Source of the DNA: CAJQGY01 sp964417685
Lineage (GTDB): Bacteria; Pseudomonadota; Gammaproteobacteria; Magnimaribacterales; D2472
NCBI GenBank assembly: GCA_964417685.1
Contig: CAYQIT010000004.1
Span: forward strand, 1 to 64,000
DNA length: 64,000 nt
Direction of reading: 5' to 3'
Below are positions 19,116 through 28,245 of this stretch, in pieces (within the stretch, counting starts at the first letter, position 1; each line of letters begins with the position of its first letter). The position numbers and the translations under genes are program-made. Below the pieces are notes generated by a model. That model made no database searches and had not been told where the DNA came from. It saw nothing but the letters and a program-made list of their open reading frames with translations.

Positions 19116-20209
19116 CTTTGCATTAATTTTTTATGTGATGCCATGGATATTATAATGCCAAAAGCAATATAGAATGATAATAGCGATGATCCACCTTTAC
19201 TAATTAATGGAAGTGGCATGCCTACAACTGGAATTAGTCCACTTACCATAGCAAGATTGATAAAAAGAGTTGAGGCAAATATTAAACTAAGGCCTCCGAT
19301 TGTTAACCTACAAAATCTATCTCTAGCATTAAAAGCCAAGTAAAGGCACCTTAATAAAATAAAAAAGTAGATTGAGAGTAGAAAACATATGCCTATAAAT
19401 CCAAACTCTTCTGCAATTACAGCAAATATGAAATCTGTTTCTGTTTCAGGAAGAAAATCTAAATGCGATTGAGATCCATCTGTATATCCTTTTCCTGAGA
19501 TACCACCAGATCCTATTGCAATTTTGGATTGCATTATATTCCAACCGCTGCCATAAGGATCAGCTCCAGGATCAAGTAATGTCTGGATCCTCTGTTGTTG
19601 AAATGGTTGTAAAAAATTATTCCACAAAAAAGGTAGGGAAATTATGAAAATTAAAAAAGATGATCCAATAAACTTCCAACTTAAACCAGCAAAAAATAAA
19701 ATATAAACCCCTGCCATAGAAACAACTAGACTTGTTCCCAGATCAGGCTGCTCAGCAATCAATAAAAAACATATTACTATTATCGCTATACTTTTAAAGG
19801 TGTTCTTTAAATTAATAGGTATTGGTTTTTCAAAAAGATATGATGCTAGATATAATGGAAGAGCAATTTTTACTAGCTCAGATGGCTGAAGGGTAAATAC
19901 TCCAAGATCAAGCCATCTTTTTGCTCCATTAATTTCTTTTGCAAATAAGATAGTTATTACAACTAGTAGCAAAGAAACTATTAAGAAAATTAACGAGAGA
20001 ATTTTATATATATCAGGGTCTGGCTGACTTAGAGCAAACATAAGACATAAACCAAACCCAACAAATACCGCTTGTTTGATTACAACATTTACATCACCTT
20101 GAGAGGCACTGTAAAGAAAAAATAAACCCATAACTGACAACAATGTTATAGAAATAAACAGGTACTGATCAAAGTAGATAGTGAATCTTTTAAAAGAAAG
20201 TTGCTTCAT
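19112..20209 (-). CDS. rodA: Rod-shape peptidoglycan polymerase RodA (SEDS)
   Basis: 365 residues with about ten hydrophobic segments. The SEDS signatures ANGAKRWLDLG-like (INGAKRWLDLGVFTLQPSE), LLIAEQPDLGTS, LPETETDFIFAVIAEEFGF and a C-terminal GMPLPLISKGGSS are all present. RodA is the glycosyltransferase partner of PBP2 in lateral wall growth. It overlaps mrdA upstream and mltB downstream by four bases each. Confidence 0.97.
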   Translation of the reverse strand: MKQLSFKRFTIYFDQYLFISITLLSVMGLFFLYSASQGDVNVVIKQAVFVGFGLCLMFALSQPDPDIYKILSLIFLIVSLLLVVITILFAKEINGAKRWLDLGVFTLQPSELVKIALPLYLASYLFEKPIPINLKNTFKSIAIIVICFLLIAEQPDLGTSLVVSMAGVYILFFAGLSWKFIGSSFLIFIISLPFLWNNFLQPFQQQRIQTLLDPGADPYGSGWNIMQSKIAIGSGGISGKGYTDGSQSHLDFLPETETDFIFAVIAEEFGFIGICFLLSIYFFILLRCLYLAFNARDRFCRLTIGGLSLIFASTLFINLAMVSGLIPVVGMPLPLISKGGSSLLSFYIAFGIIISMASHKKLMQR

Positions 20210-22044
20210 TGATCTATTAATGAGTTAAGTATTTTTACCGCGACTGGTCCAGCAACCGATCCTCCACTTTCTGCGTTCTCAATAACTACGCTTACAGCAT
20301 ATTTTGGATTTGGCATTGGCCCAAACGCCACCATGATTGCATGATCTCTTTTATTAATGTCTTGCCTTACCAACTCATAATCCTCTTTACTATCTAGACT
20401 TACCAATTCTACGGTGCCTGATTTTGCAGCAATCTTGTATGGTTTTAGGTTCTTTAGTCTCTTTGCGGTTCCCTTAGGGCTCTCTATTACTCCAATCATA
20501 CTATCATGCAGCCTACTCCAATCATTTTCGGCAATATTATTTGAAGGTAGCTCTAATAATTCTTTATTACTGTATATATCCAAGATTGAAAGCTTTTCAA
20601 GAGATCCTTTATTGCTAAGAAAAGCACCATAAAATGCAAGCTGAATTGGGGTAGCACTTAGATATCCTTGACCAACCCCCATATTAACAGAGTCACCCTT
20701 AAACCATCCAAAGTTAAGATTGTTCATTTTCCATGCTGGACTTGGCAACAAACCTTTATCTGGATTAAAACAATCCAAACAGACATTTTGTCCAAATCCA
20801 AAATTAGCTAAATGTTCAATTAAGCTATCTATCTCTGATTCATATGCTAAAGAAAAAAAGAAGGTGTTTGAGCTCTCAATTATTGCGCTTTCTAAATTAA
20901 TTTCACCATGTCCACCATCTTTCCATCCTCTGTAAATTCTTTGATCTTCAGGAAGAATAAAATATCCAGGATCTTGAATTTTATAATCCCAGTCAATTAT
21001 TTTATTTTCTAACCCATAGAGTCCTATAGCTGGTTTGATTGTTGAGGCTGGAGAATATCTTCCTTGTGAGGCTCTATCAAAAAAAGGTTTATTTTTATCA
21101 TTTACTAATTTCTGAAAATCTGAATTTGAAATTCCATTTGAAATTTCATTAATTGAAAAAGATGGCGAACTTAGGTAAGTTATTATTGATCCAGATTCGA
21201 TTTCTACAACTACTACTGCGCCCCTTCTTCCACTCATTGCTTCGTAAGCGATTTTTTGAGCATTTAGATCTAAAGATGTCACTAGATCCTTTCCTTTTAT
21301 AGGCTCAATTAGGTCAATTTGTTTAAGAAATTTTCCTCTTGCATCAACTTCAAAAACCTTTTCTCCAAAAGCACCTCTTAACTCATTATCATAGGTGCTT
21401 TCTATACCGGTTTTACCAATTAAATAGCCATTGGCATATTGAAAAGTGGTCTCACCAAGCCTTTTATTTTGCGCGCTAAGTACATCTTCAAGCCTATCAT
21501 TCTGGATTCCTCCAACATAACCAAGCACATGAGAGAATAGACTTGGATATTGACTCTCTCGACTATATCTTTCATCTATGATGGCCTCAGGAAAAAGATA
21601 GTTTCTTACTTCAAACCTAGCTATTTCCTCATTACTAAGCCCTCTTTTAACTGTTAGCTCTCTGTTATAGGCTGATTTAATTGGAAATTGTTCATATACA
21701 TATTCTCTATCTCTATTTGAAATTGAGATTATTGAACCCAATCTATCTAAATAGGCTTTAATATCTGTTATCTGTGAAGGTTGAATAATTAAGTCATAAC
21801 TTGGAACGTTATTTATCAATATATTACCATTACGATCATAGATAATGCCTCTTGTTGGTTGAACTAAAACAGTCTTTGTTTTATTTTCTATTGAAGCAAG
21901 TTCATAGCTTGAGAAGCTATAAACTTGCAAAGAGTATGTTCTATATAAAAGTAAGGCAAATAAAAATCCAAAGAATAAATAAATAAGTATTAATCTGCTT
22001 TTAAATATTCTTTTCTCAATAAATCTATCTTCAATATCTATCAT
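20206..22044 (-). CDS. mrdA: Penicillin-binding protein 2, peptidoglycan transpeptidase
   Basis: 612 residues. A single N-terminal membrane segment (near 17-37) leads to the dimerisation region PTRGIIYDRNGNILINNVPSYDL. The transpeptidase domain has SxxK as STIK (RYSPASTIKPAIG), SxN as SSN (ESSNTFFF) and KSGT (AAKSGTVEL). It is the RodA-dependent elongation transpeptidase. It overlaps rlmH by four bases upstream. Confidence 0.97.
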   Translation of the reverse strand: MIDIEDRFIEKRIFKSRLILIYLFFGFLFALLLYRTYSLQVYSFSSYELASIENKTKTVLVQPTRGIIYDRNGNILINNVPSYDLIIQPSQITDIKAYLDRLGSIISISNRDREYVYEQFPIKSAYNRELTVKRGLSNEEIARFEVRNYLFPEAIIDERYSRESQYPSLFSHVLGYVGGIQNDRLEDVLSAQNKRLGETTFQYANGYLIGKTGIESTYDNELRGAFGEKVFEVDARGKFLKQIDLIEPIKGKDLVTSLDLNAQKIAYEAMSGRRGAVVVVEIESGSIITYLSSPSFSINEISNGISNSDFQKLVNDKNKPFFDRASQGRYSPASTIKPAIGLYGLENKIIDWDYKIQDPGYFILPEDQRIYRGWKDGGHGEINLESAIIESSNTFFFSLAYESEIDSLIEHLANFGFGQNVCLDCFNPDKGLLPSPAWKMNNLNFGWFKGDSVNMGVGQGYLSATPIQLAFYGAFLSNKGSLEKLSILDIYSNKELLELPSNNIAENDWSRLHDSMIGVIESPKGTAKRLKNLKPYKIAAKSGTVELVSLDSKEDYELVRQDINKRDHAIMVAFGPMPNPKYAVSVVIENAESGGSVAGPVAVKILNSLIDQ

Positions 22045-22505
22045 TTGTGATATGGAGAATTATTAAGAATTGAGAATGCTCTATATATTTGTTCCATTAA
22101 CATTATTTTGAACAATCTATGCGGAAAAGTCATTTTGGAGATTGAAATTACCTTATTAGAAGAATTTAATATTTCATCTGAGAGTCCAAATGAGCCTCCA
22201 ATTATAAAATTGGCTTTTTTATTATTTTCAATGCATGATTTTATGATTTGACTAAACCGTTCACTACTTACAGACTCACCTTTTATATCGAATGAAATTG
22301 TAAATTCGCTATCTTTAACTTTGGATAAAATAGATTTTGATTCAAGCGATACTACTTCATCGACAGATCTTTTTGGATGTTGTTGGCTTTTGATATCCTC
22401 AAAATTTAGTGAAACATAATTTGGTAATTGTTTAGAGTAGTAATTAACTCCTTCACTTTCCCATTTAGATAGCTTGTTGGTTACACTTATGAAGTTAAGA
22501 AGCAT
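22041..22505 (-). CDS. rlmH: 23S rRNA (pseudouridine(1915)-N3)-methyltransferase RlmH
   Basis: 154 residues, normal size. It methylates pseudouridine 1915 of 23S rRNA with SAM. The family motifs FIIGGSFGLSDEI and SKMTFPHRLFKIMLMEQIYRAFSI are present, and the protein ends with the hallmark SPYHK. It follows rsfS directly (stop and start adjacent) and overlaps mrdA. Confidence 0.97.
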   Translation of the reverse strand: MLLNFISVTNKLSKWESEGVNYYSKQLPNYVSLNFEDIKSQQHPKRSVDEVVSLESKSILSKVKDSEFTISFDIKGESVSSERFSQIIKSCIENNKKANFIIGGSFGLSDEILNSSNKVISISKMTFPHRLFKIMLMEQIYRAFSILNNSPYHK

Positions 22506-22850
22506 CTAAGAGCTTGCTGGAAGTAATGTATTCTCACCCCATAATCCCTCCAAATCATAGAATTCCCTTGTTTCTGATTTCATAAGATTGATCACAACTG
22601 ATCCGCAATCTACAAGGATCCAGCCTGAATCAGCAGTACCTTCATTGCCGATAATTTCTAGATTGTTAGTTTTGACCTCTTCAATCAATTTTTCAGAAAT
22701 AGATTTTGCATGCCTGTTAGAAGTCGCTGTTGCTATAATTATCGTATCAGCGAAAGAGGATATGCCCTCAATATCTAGCGAAAGAATATCTTCTGCTTTG
22801 CTATCTTCCAATGATTTGAGACAAATTTCTTTAATTTTTTCTTGTGGCAA
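22506..22850 (-). CDS. rsfS: Ribosomal silencing factor RsfS
   Basis: 114 residues. RsfS binds uL14 and blocks subunit joining in starvation. Conserved parts are the opening KAEDILSLDIEGISSFADTIIIATATSNRHAKSI region and DSGWILVDCGSVVINLM near the C-terminus. The only plausible start is TTG at 22850, as no in-frame ATG lies nearby. It heads the inverted wall block. The gene that normally precedes it, nadD, is absent here. Confidence 0.94.
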   Translation of the reverse strand: MPQEKIKEICLKSLEDSKAEDILSLDIEGISSFADTIIIATATSNRHAKSISEKLIEEVKTNNLEIIGNEGTADSGWILVDCGSVVINLMKSETREFYDLEGLWGENTLLPASS

Positions 22851-22920
22851 AATTCGATATATTTAATTATTAGATGCTTAAGATATACTAAATTATATTA
22901 AAGGAAAAAGATAAGTAAAT

Positions 22921-23352
22921 ATGGAAATTTATGGCCTAAGTTTTATATATGAATGGCTAGAAAAAAATAGTTATGTACTATTATATCTAGGAATTTTTTC
23001 CTTCTGTATTTTCTTCATAAGTATATTTGGGATTAAATACTTTGCAGCAAAAATCCCTAAAGACTACTTTACAAATAAACAAAGGGTTTCGAGACTAAAA
23101 GAAAGTTCTTTGGCATTATGGTTGGTTTATATTGTTATAAAAAACTTCATTGGCTACATATTTATAATTTTTGGGATCCTGGCATTAGTCCTCCCTGGTC
23201 AGGGCATTCTAATGATTTTGATAGGGCTGGTTATGAGCGACTATCCTCGGAAGCAAAATTTAGAGAGAAGAATAATTTCAATTAAAACTGTTAGAAGAGG
23301 TGTAAACTGGTTGAGAAAAAAATCTGGCGTTGAAGAAATCGAGTTTAAATAA
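22921..23352 (+). CDS. PGPGW-like small membrane protein
   Basis: 143 residues with membrane segments near 18-40 and 67-100. A proline-glycine turn within LVLPGQGILMILIGLVMS resembles the PGPGW family (putative transmembrane proteins of unknown function). A basic tail follows (RRGVNWLRKKSG). An AGGAAAAAG ribosome binding site lies just upstream. It is divergent from rsfS with 70 bases between and convergent with the Lon-domain gene. The function is unknown. Confidence 0.7.
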   Translation: MEIYGLSFIYEWLEKNSYVLLYLGIFSFCIFFISIFGIKYFAAKIPKDYFTNKQRVSRLKESSLALWLVYIVIKNFIGYIFIIFGILALVLPGQGILMILIGLVMSDYPRKQNLERRIISIKTVRRGVNWLRKKSGVEEIEFK

Positions 23353-23361
23353 AAAATTAAA

Positions 23362-23952
23362 TTATGTACTTTTCATCTTCTCGATACACTTTGATAGAAT
23401 CATAAATCTCTGCGATGCGTCAAATGCATCAAGTAGGCTTTGCTTTTCCTCAGGAGTTAATGGTATTAGACCGCCAAGATGATAAGCAATTGAATCGGCA
23501 GAGTTAAAATTAACATCAATCGGCATCTCGCTTACTTTTGGATGCTTCATAATTTGAGTTAGAATATTTACAAATTCTGGATACTCAGCAAGTATTGCCT
23601 GATCGTCAACCTCAGGATCAATCATTGGCTCAACCTCACCAATATTTAAACCATCCTCAAGTTGACATATATTCTTGATTGAAACTTTGTCCTCAGCTTT
23701 TACAGTTATACCTAGCAATCCATTCGGTAAATTATTGAAATCTATTATTCTTACATAAGTACCTTTCTTAGAGATAGCAACGCTACTCTCTGAATTTTCT
23801 TCTTCAAAAAAAGCAATAACAAAACCAGAATCATCTTTTAGAGAGCTCTTAATCATATTTACATATCTGGGTTCAAAGATTTGTAATGACTGAATACTTC
23901 CAGGTAATGCAACAATTTTTAATGGGAATATAGGTACGTTAGATTTTTTCAA
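23362..23952 (-). CDS. Lon N-terminal (substrate-binding) domain protein
   Basis: 196 residues. The opening VPIFPLKIVALPGSIQSLQIFEPRYVNMI is the classical start of the Lon LAN domain. The protein lacks the AAA+ ATPase and protease domains, so it is one of the stand-alone LonN proteins of unknown role. Its start overlaps the mpl stop by 14 bases, so the two are cotranscribed. Confidence 0.88.
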   Translation of the reverse strand: MKKSNVPIFPLKIVALPGSIQSLQIFEPRYVNMIKSSLKDDSGFVIAFFEEENSESSVAISKKGTYVRIIDFNNLPNGLLGITVKAEDKVSIKNICQLEDGLNIGEVEPMIDPEVDDQAILAEYPEFVNILTQIMKHPKVSEMPIDVNFNSADSIAYHLGGLIPLTPEEKQSLLDAFDASQRFMILSKCIEKMKST

Positions 23953-25249
23953 GGTGTTTAATAATTGGCTTGTATATCAAAGAGCTGTCTTTGTTTGTCA
24001 TTATCAAAATAATATCATAATCACAAATATTATCTTTGATAAAAATTAAAGATGATTCAATTGAATGAAAAACCAATTGTTCATCTACCCCTTCCCCCAA
24101 AATATTTTTATGATCTATCCATATAGTGTTTGTTAGGGAGCTAGGAGCATTGAATAACTCATCACCATGAAATCCTCCTGACATAGTATTAGACCCTAAT
24201 TCTATTATGCCCAAAATTTTTGACTCTGAATGTTTAGAAGATAGTGCGTCAGCGGTCATTCTAATTGCTGTTGGATGATGGGCAAAATCATCATAGATGC
24301 TAACGCCTCCATAAGATCCTTTATCTTCTAATCTGCGTTTAACTCCTTCAAAATCAAGGAGACTTTCGATTGAATTTTCTATAGGTATACCATTTACATT
24401 TGCGGCAAGAATTGCGGAACAATAATTTTTAAGATTATGCTCGCCAATTAATGGAAGGTCTTTTAAAGAATATTTTTTTTCATCAATTGTTAATGATCTA
24501 TTTTTAAAATCTAAATGGTAATTACCTTTATTAATAGAGATTATTTTTGACCATGCTCCTTGGCTTACAACATCATATGAATTCTTATCATCTCCATAAA
24601 AAATAATATTTCCAGACCCTGGTATTGTCTTTATGAGATGATGAAATTGTTTTTTTATATCATCAAGATCCCTAAATATATCAGCATGATCAAATTCTAT
24701 ATTGTTAATTATTAATGTATTTGTTTTGTAGTGGATGAACTTGGATCTTTTGTCGAAAAAAGCAGAATCATACTCATCTGCTTCGACTATAAATACATCA
24801 TCACTTCCCAAGCAAGCAGATTTACCCGTAGAGCTTGAAACTCCGCCAACCAAATATCCAATATCTATATCCTGTTTTAGGAAAATATGGCATAGCATAT
24901 AAGAAGTTGTTGTTTTGCCATGGGTTCCAGAAATTGAAATAACATTTTTCTTTGTTAGCATTTCGCCAAGAATATCTGGCCCCGATTTAAATGGGAGGTT
25001 ATTTTCTAAGATGTGTTCAACAGACTCATTTCCACGAGACAAGGCATTACCAATTATATATAGATCTGCTTTTGGAAGATCTTTCACTTTGTAGCCATGA
25101 ACTAAGTCAATATGAGAGCTATTAAGCTGATCTGACATAGGCGGGTAAAATTGAATATCAGAGCCTGAAACATTATGACCTGAATCTTTAAGTATCTGTG
25201 CTATACCCCCCATGAAGGTCCCGCATATACCTAGAATATGTATTCTCAT
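23939..25249 (-). CDS. mpl: UDP-N-acetylmuramate:L-alanyl-gamma-D-glutamyl-meso-diaminopimelate ligase
   Basis: 436 residues. Mpl attaches recycled murein tripeptide to UDP-MurNAc. It has the Mur-ligase N-terminus IHILGICGTFMGGIAQILK, the ATP loop GTHGKTTT near 107-114, the EADEYDSAFFDKRSKF segment typical of Mpl, and DDFAHHPTAI in the C-terminal domain. It starts 51 bases from the divergent phosphofructokinase gene. With dacA and mltB it indicates active wall recycling. Confidence 0.95.
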   Translation of the reverse strand: MRIHILGICGTFMGGIAQILKDSGHNVSGSDIQFYPPMSDQLNSSHIDLVHGYKVKDLPKADLYIIGNALSRGNESVEHILENNLPFKSGPDILGEMLTKKNVISISGTHGKTTTSYMLCHIFLKQDIDIGYLVGGVSSSTGKSACLGSDDVFIVEADEYDSAFFDKRSKFIHYKTNTLIINNIEFDHADIFRDLDDIKKQFHHLIKTIPGSGNIIFYGDDKNSYDVVSQGAWSKIISINKGNYHLDFKNRSLTIDEKKYSLKDLPLIGEHNLKNYCSAILAANVNGIPIENSIESLLDFEGVKRRLEDKGSYGGVSIYDDFAHHPTAIRMTADALSSKHSESKILGIIELGSNTMSGGFHGDELFNAPSSLTNTIWIDHKNILGEGVDEQLVFHSIESSLIFIKDNICDYDIILIMTNKDSSLIYKPIIKHLEKI

Positions 25250-25300
25250 AATGGTTATAATACTTTGTAAAAGTTAAATTAAGAAATATAGGGCGCTAGT

Positions 25301-26557
25301 ATGAAGAAAAATGCATTTTATGCACAATCAGGCGGAGTTACAGCAGTAATAAATGCCACAGCGAGCTCTTTAATTCTTGAGACTAGAAAGCATAAAAACA
25401 AGATAGGCAAATTATATGCTGGCAAAAATGGAATTCTTGGAGCATTAAAAGAAGATCTTATTGATACATCTAAAGAATCCATTGCAAATATTGAATCACT
25501 AAAATATCGACCTGGTGGAGTCTTTGGCTCGTGCAGGTTTAAACTCAAAGATCTTGAATCTGATGCACATCAATATAAAAGACTAATAGAAGTTTTTAAG
25601 GCTCATAATATTGGTTATTTTTTTTATAATGGCGGTAATGACTCTGCCGATACTGCATTAAAAGTCTCAAAAATTAGTAAAGATCTTGGGTACGATTTAA
25701 CATGTGTAGCAGTACCTAAAACTGTAGACAATGATCTTGTTGTTACTGACTCATGCCCCGGCTTTGGTTCTGCTGCAAAATACATTGCCACTTCAACACT
25801 AGAGGGATCTTTAGATGTGCAATCTATGTCAGAAACATCAACAAAAGTATTTATTCTTGAGGTTATGGGAAGGCATGCCGGCTGGATGGCTGCATCAAGC
25901 ATACTTGCAAAAAGAAAGAATCAAAATGCACCACACATTATCTTATTACCAGAAGTTGCTTTTAACCAAAAAAACTTTCTTGCAGAAGTGAAGAAAAACA
26001 TAAATTCAGATGGTTATTGTGTTGTGGTAGTTTCCGAGGGTGTAAGGAATTCTAGAGGTAAGTTTTTATCAGAAACTGATACAAAAGATGCCTTTGGACA
26101 CACTCAACTTGGAGGAGTGGCTCCGTTCATTGCGAATTTAATCACATCAAAATTAAAGTATAAAAATCACTGGGCTGTTGCTGATTACCTTCAAAGAAGC
26201 GCTAGACACTTAGCATCTAAAACTGACTTTGATCATGCGCAAGCAGTTGGCATTCAGGCTGTAAAATATGCATTGAAAGGAATGAATGGAACTATGCCTG
26301 TAATAAAGAGACTTGCAGGAAGAAAATATAAATGGGTGGTTGAGCCAGCACCAGTATCAAAAATAGCAAATCTTGAGAAGAAGTTGCCTAAAAGCTTCAT
26401 AAGCAAAAATGGTTTTAGTATTACAAAAAAAGGTATTGATTATCTGCAGCCCCTCGTTAATGGCGAGGCTCCAGTAAAGTTTAAAGATGGAATACCTCTT
26501 ATTAAAGAACTAAAGCTAGAACTTGAAAAGAAGAAGCTAGATCGTTGGGATGGATAG
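25301..26557 (+). CDS. pfp: Diphosphate-dependent 6-phosphofructokinase
   Basis: 418 residues. It interconverts fructose 6-phosphate and fructose 1,6-bisphosphate, probably with pyrophosphate. The family opening YAQSGGVTAVINAT is clear. Two positions decide the donor: the GGNDS loop at 111-115 has D114 where ATP enzymes have glycine, and PKTVDND at 139-145 has K140 where ATP enzymes also have glycine. Both are the PPi-type residues. The 3' end adjoins the convergent DUF2244 gene without spacing. Confidence 0.93.
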   Translation: MKKNAFYAQSGGVTAVINATASSLILETRKHKNKIGKLYAGKNGILGALKEDLIDTSKESIANIESLKYRPGGVFGSCRFKLKDLESDAHQYKRLIEVFKAHNIGYFFYNGGNDSADTALKVSKISKDLGYDLTCVAVPKTVDNDLVVTDSCPGFGSAAKYIATSTLEGSLDVQSMSETSTKVFILEVMGRHAGWMAASSILAKRKNQNAPHIILLPEVAFNQKNFLAEVKKNINSDGYCVVVVSEGVRNSRGKFLSETDTKDAFGHTQLGGVAPFIANLITSKLKYKNHWAVADYLQRSARHLASKTDFDHAQAVGIQAVKYALKGMNGTMPVIKRLAGRKYKWVVEPAPVSKIANLEKKLPKSFISKNGFSITKKGIDYLQPLVNGEAPVKFKDGIPLIKELKLELEKKKLDRWDG

Positions 26558-27034
26558 CTAGTTATTTAATTCATCCACCAAAGTATTCATTTCTTTTTGT
26601 AATAATTTTTTATCCTCTTGATTTAAAAATTCCCCTATCTCTATATCTTGTCCTTTTGATCTAAAAGAAAGTTTAGTAATTTCATCAGAGCTCTTATCAA
26701 CTTGAAATGAAGTAAATGTTCTAAATTCTTGCCAGCTATATTCTATTTTTTTTCTGCCTTTCTGAATCAAAACAAGCTCATCTGATAAAAATATTTTTTG
26801 CCTTTGCTTGCTCCAATTGAAATTCAAATAAAAAGCAGTAACTAAAATTAGTATTTCTAAGCCAGCAAATGGAAGTATTAAAGTAGCCCCTAATAAAAAA
26901 AATATTGTTGCAATTCCAATACAGATAAATGAAATGCTTAAGATAAATATTATTCTTGCGATGCCATTCAAAGATCCATTTGGCTTGATATCTATTAAAT
27001 ATTTATCAGCTTTTATTTTTTTAACAATAACCAC
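26558..27034 (-). CDS. DUF2244 family membrane protein
   Basis: 158 residues with two adjacent membrane helices near 25-72. A soluble part follows with the KGRKKIEYSWQEF motif, typical of DUF2244 proteins of unknown function. The start is GTG at 27034. Only 14 bases separate it from the divergent argD start, so the promoters of both genes must lie inside the opposite coding sequence. Confidence 0.75.
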   Translation of the reverse strand: MVIVKKIKADKYLIDIKPNGSLNGIARIIFILSISFICIGIATIFFLLGATLILPFAGLEILILVTAFYLNFNWSKQRQKIFLSDELVLIQKGRKKIEYSWQEFRTFTSFQVDKSSDEITKLSFRSKGQDIEIGEFLNQEDKKLLQKEMNTLVDELNN

Positions 27035-27048
27035 GTTACAATAAAATT

Positions 27049-28245
27049 ATGAATATGAGTAAAGATTATTTTAATTATATTATGCCTTTTTATTCTCCAG
27101 CTGACTTTGTTGTTAAAAAGGCTAAAGGTTCATATGTATGGGATACAAATAATAAAAAATATATTGATCTGACAGCAGGTATTGCCGTAACAAGTCTTGG
27201 TCATTCTAATAAAGAGCTCATAAAAGTAGCACATAGCCAAAGCAAAGATGTATGGCACCTCTCTAATTTGTATATTAATGAGCCAACGACCCGGCTGGCA
27301 AAAAAACTATGTAATAAAACTTTTGGTGATAAAGTCTTTTTTTCTAACTCTGGTGGCGAGGCAATAGAAGCAGCCATTAAAACTGCTCGAAAGTATTCAA
27401 CGCAAAAATTTAATACTAAAAAAAATGAGATTATTTCATTTAGCACTTCTTTTCATGGAAGAACATTAATGGGTATCACATTGTCTCATTCAAAGCACTT
27501 AAATGATGGCTTTGGCCCTTTGCCTAGGGGAATTAAAAATCATGAATTTAATAATCCAAATGGTTTAGATAAAGTTTTTTCTGAAAAAACCTCTGCAGTA
27601 ATTTTAGAGCTTGTTCAATGGCAATCTGGTATTACAAAGGCTGATAAGAATTTTATCAAACAAATTTTAAAGCAAGCCAAAAAGAATGATGCCCTCGTAA
27701 TCATTGATGAGGTTCAGTCAGGCATTGGAAGAACAGGAAGCTTATTTGCTTATGAACAATTTGATATAAATCCAGATATTGTTTGTTTTGCTAAAGGTAT
27801 TGCAAATGGCTTGCCATTGGGGGGAATAATTACAAATAATAAAGTATCAAAGTATATGAGCCCGGGTCATCATGGAAGTACTTTTGGTGGTAATCCAATA
27901 GCATGCGCGGTTGGCGAAAAAGTAATAGATATAATTTCTAAAAAAGCATTCTTAAAAAAGGTAACAGTCAAGGAAAAAATATTTATTATAGCTCTAGAAA
28001 AAATTCAGGAAGATTTAAATTTATTTGAAGAGGTTAATTCAGCAGGATTATGGATAAGCGTAACTTTTAATGAGAATTCCTCTGTTGAAGTAGATGATTT
28101 AATAAAAGCATGTCATAACAATGGACTAATGATATTAAAAGCCAATATCAATACCGTAAGATTCTCTCCGAGTTTATTGATAGAGAAAGATACAATAATT
28201 AAATCAATGAAGATATTTAAGAAGACTCTTATGCAGAATCTTTAA
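27049..28245 (+). CDS. argD: Acetylornithine / succinyldiaminopimelate aminotransferase
   Basis: 398 residues, a class III PLP aminotransferase. The N-terminus YIMPFYSPADFVVKKAKGSYVWD and the GGEAIEAAIKTARKY segment match ArgD. The substrate-side DEVQSGIGRTG and the PLP lysine in CFAKGIANGLPLGG are intact. It acts in arginine and probably lysine/diaminopimelate synthesis. An ATG two codons later (27055) is an alternative start. Its 3' end overlaps convergent parC by 17 bases. Confidence 0.93.
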   Translation: MNMSKDYFNYIMPFYSPADFVVKKAKGSYVWDTNNKKYIDLTAGIAVTSLGHSNKELIKVAHSQSKDVWHLSNLYINEPTTRLAKKLCNKTFGDKVFFSNSGGEAIEAAIKTARKYSTQKFNTKKNEIISFSTSFHGRTLMGITLSHSKHLNDGFGPLPRGIKNHEFNNPNGLDKVFSEKTSAVILELVQWQSGITKADKNFIKQILKQAKKNDALVIIDEVQSGIGRTGSLFAYEQFDINPDIVCFAKGIANGLPLGGIITNNKVSKYMSPGHHGSTFGGNPIACAVGEKVIDIISKKAFLKKVTVKEKIFIIALEKIQEDLNLFEEVNSAGLWISVTFNENSSVEVDDLIKACHNNGLMILKANINTVRFSPSLLIEKDTIIKSMKIFKKTLMQNL

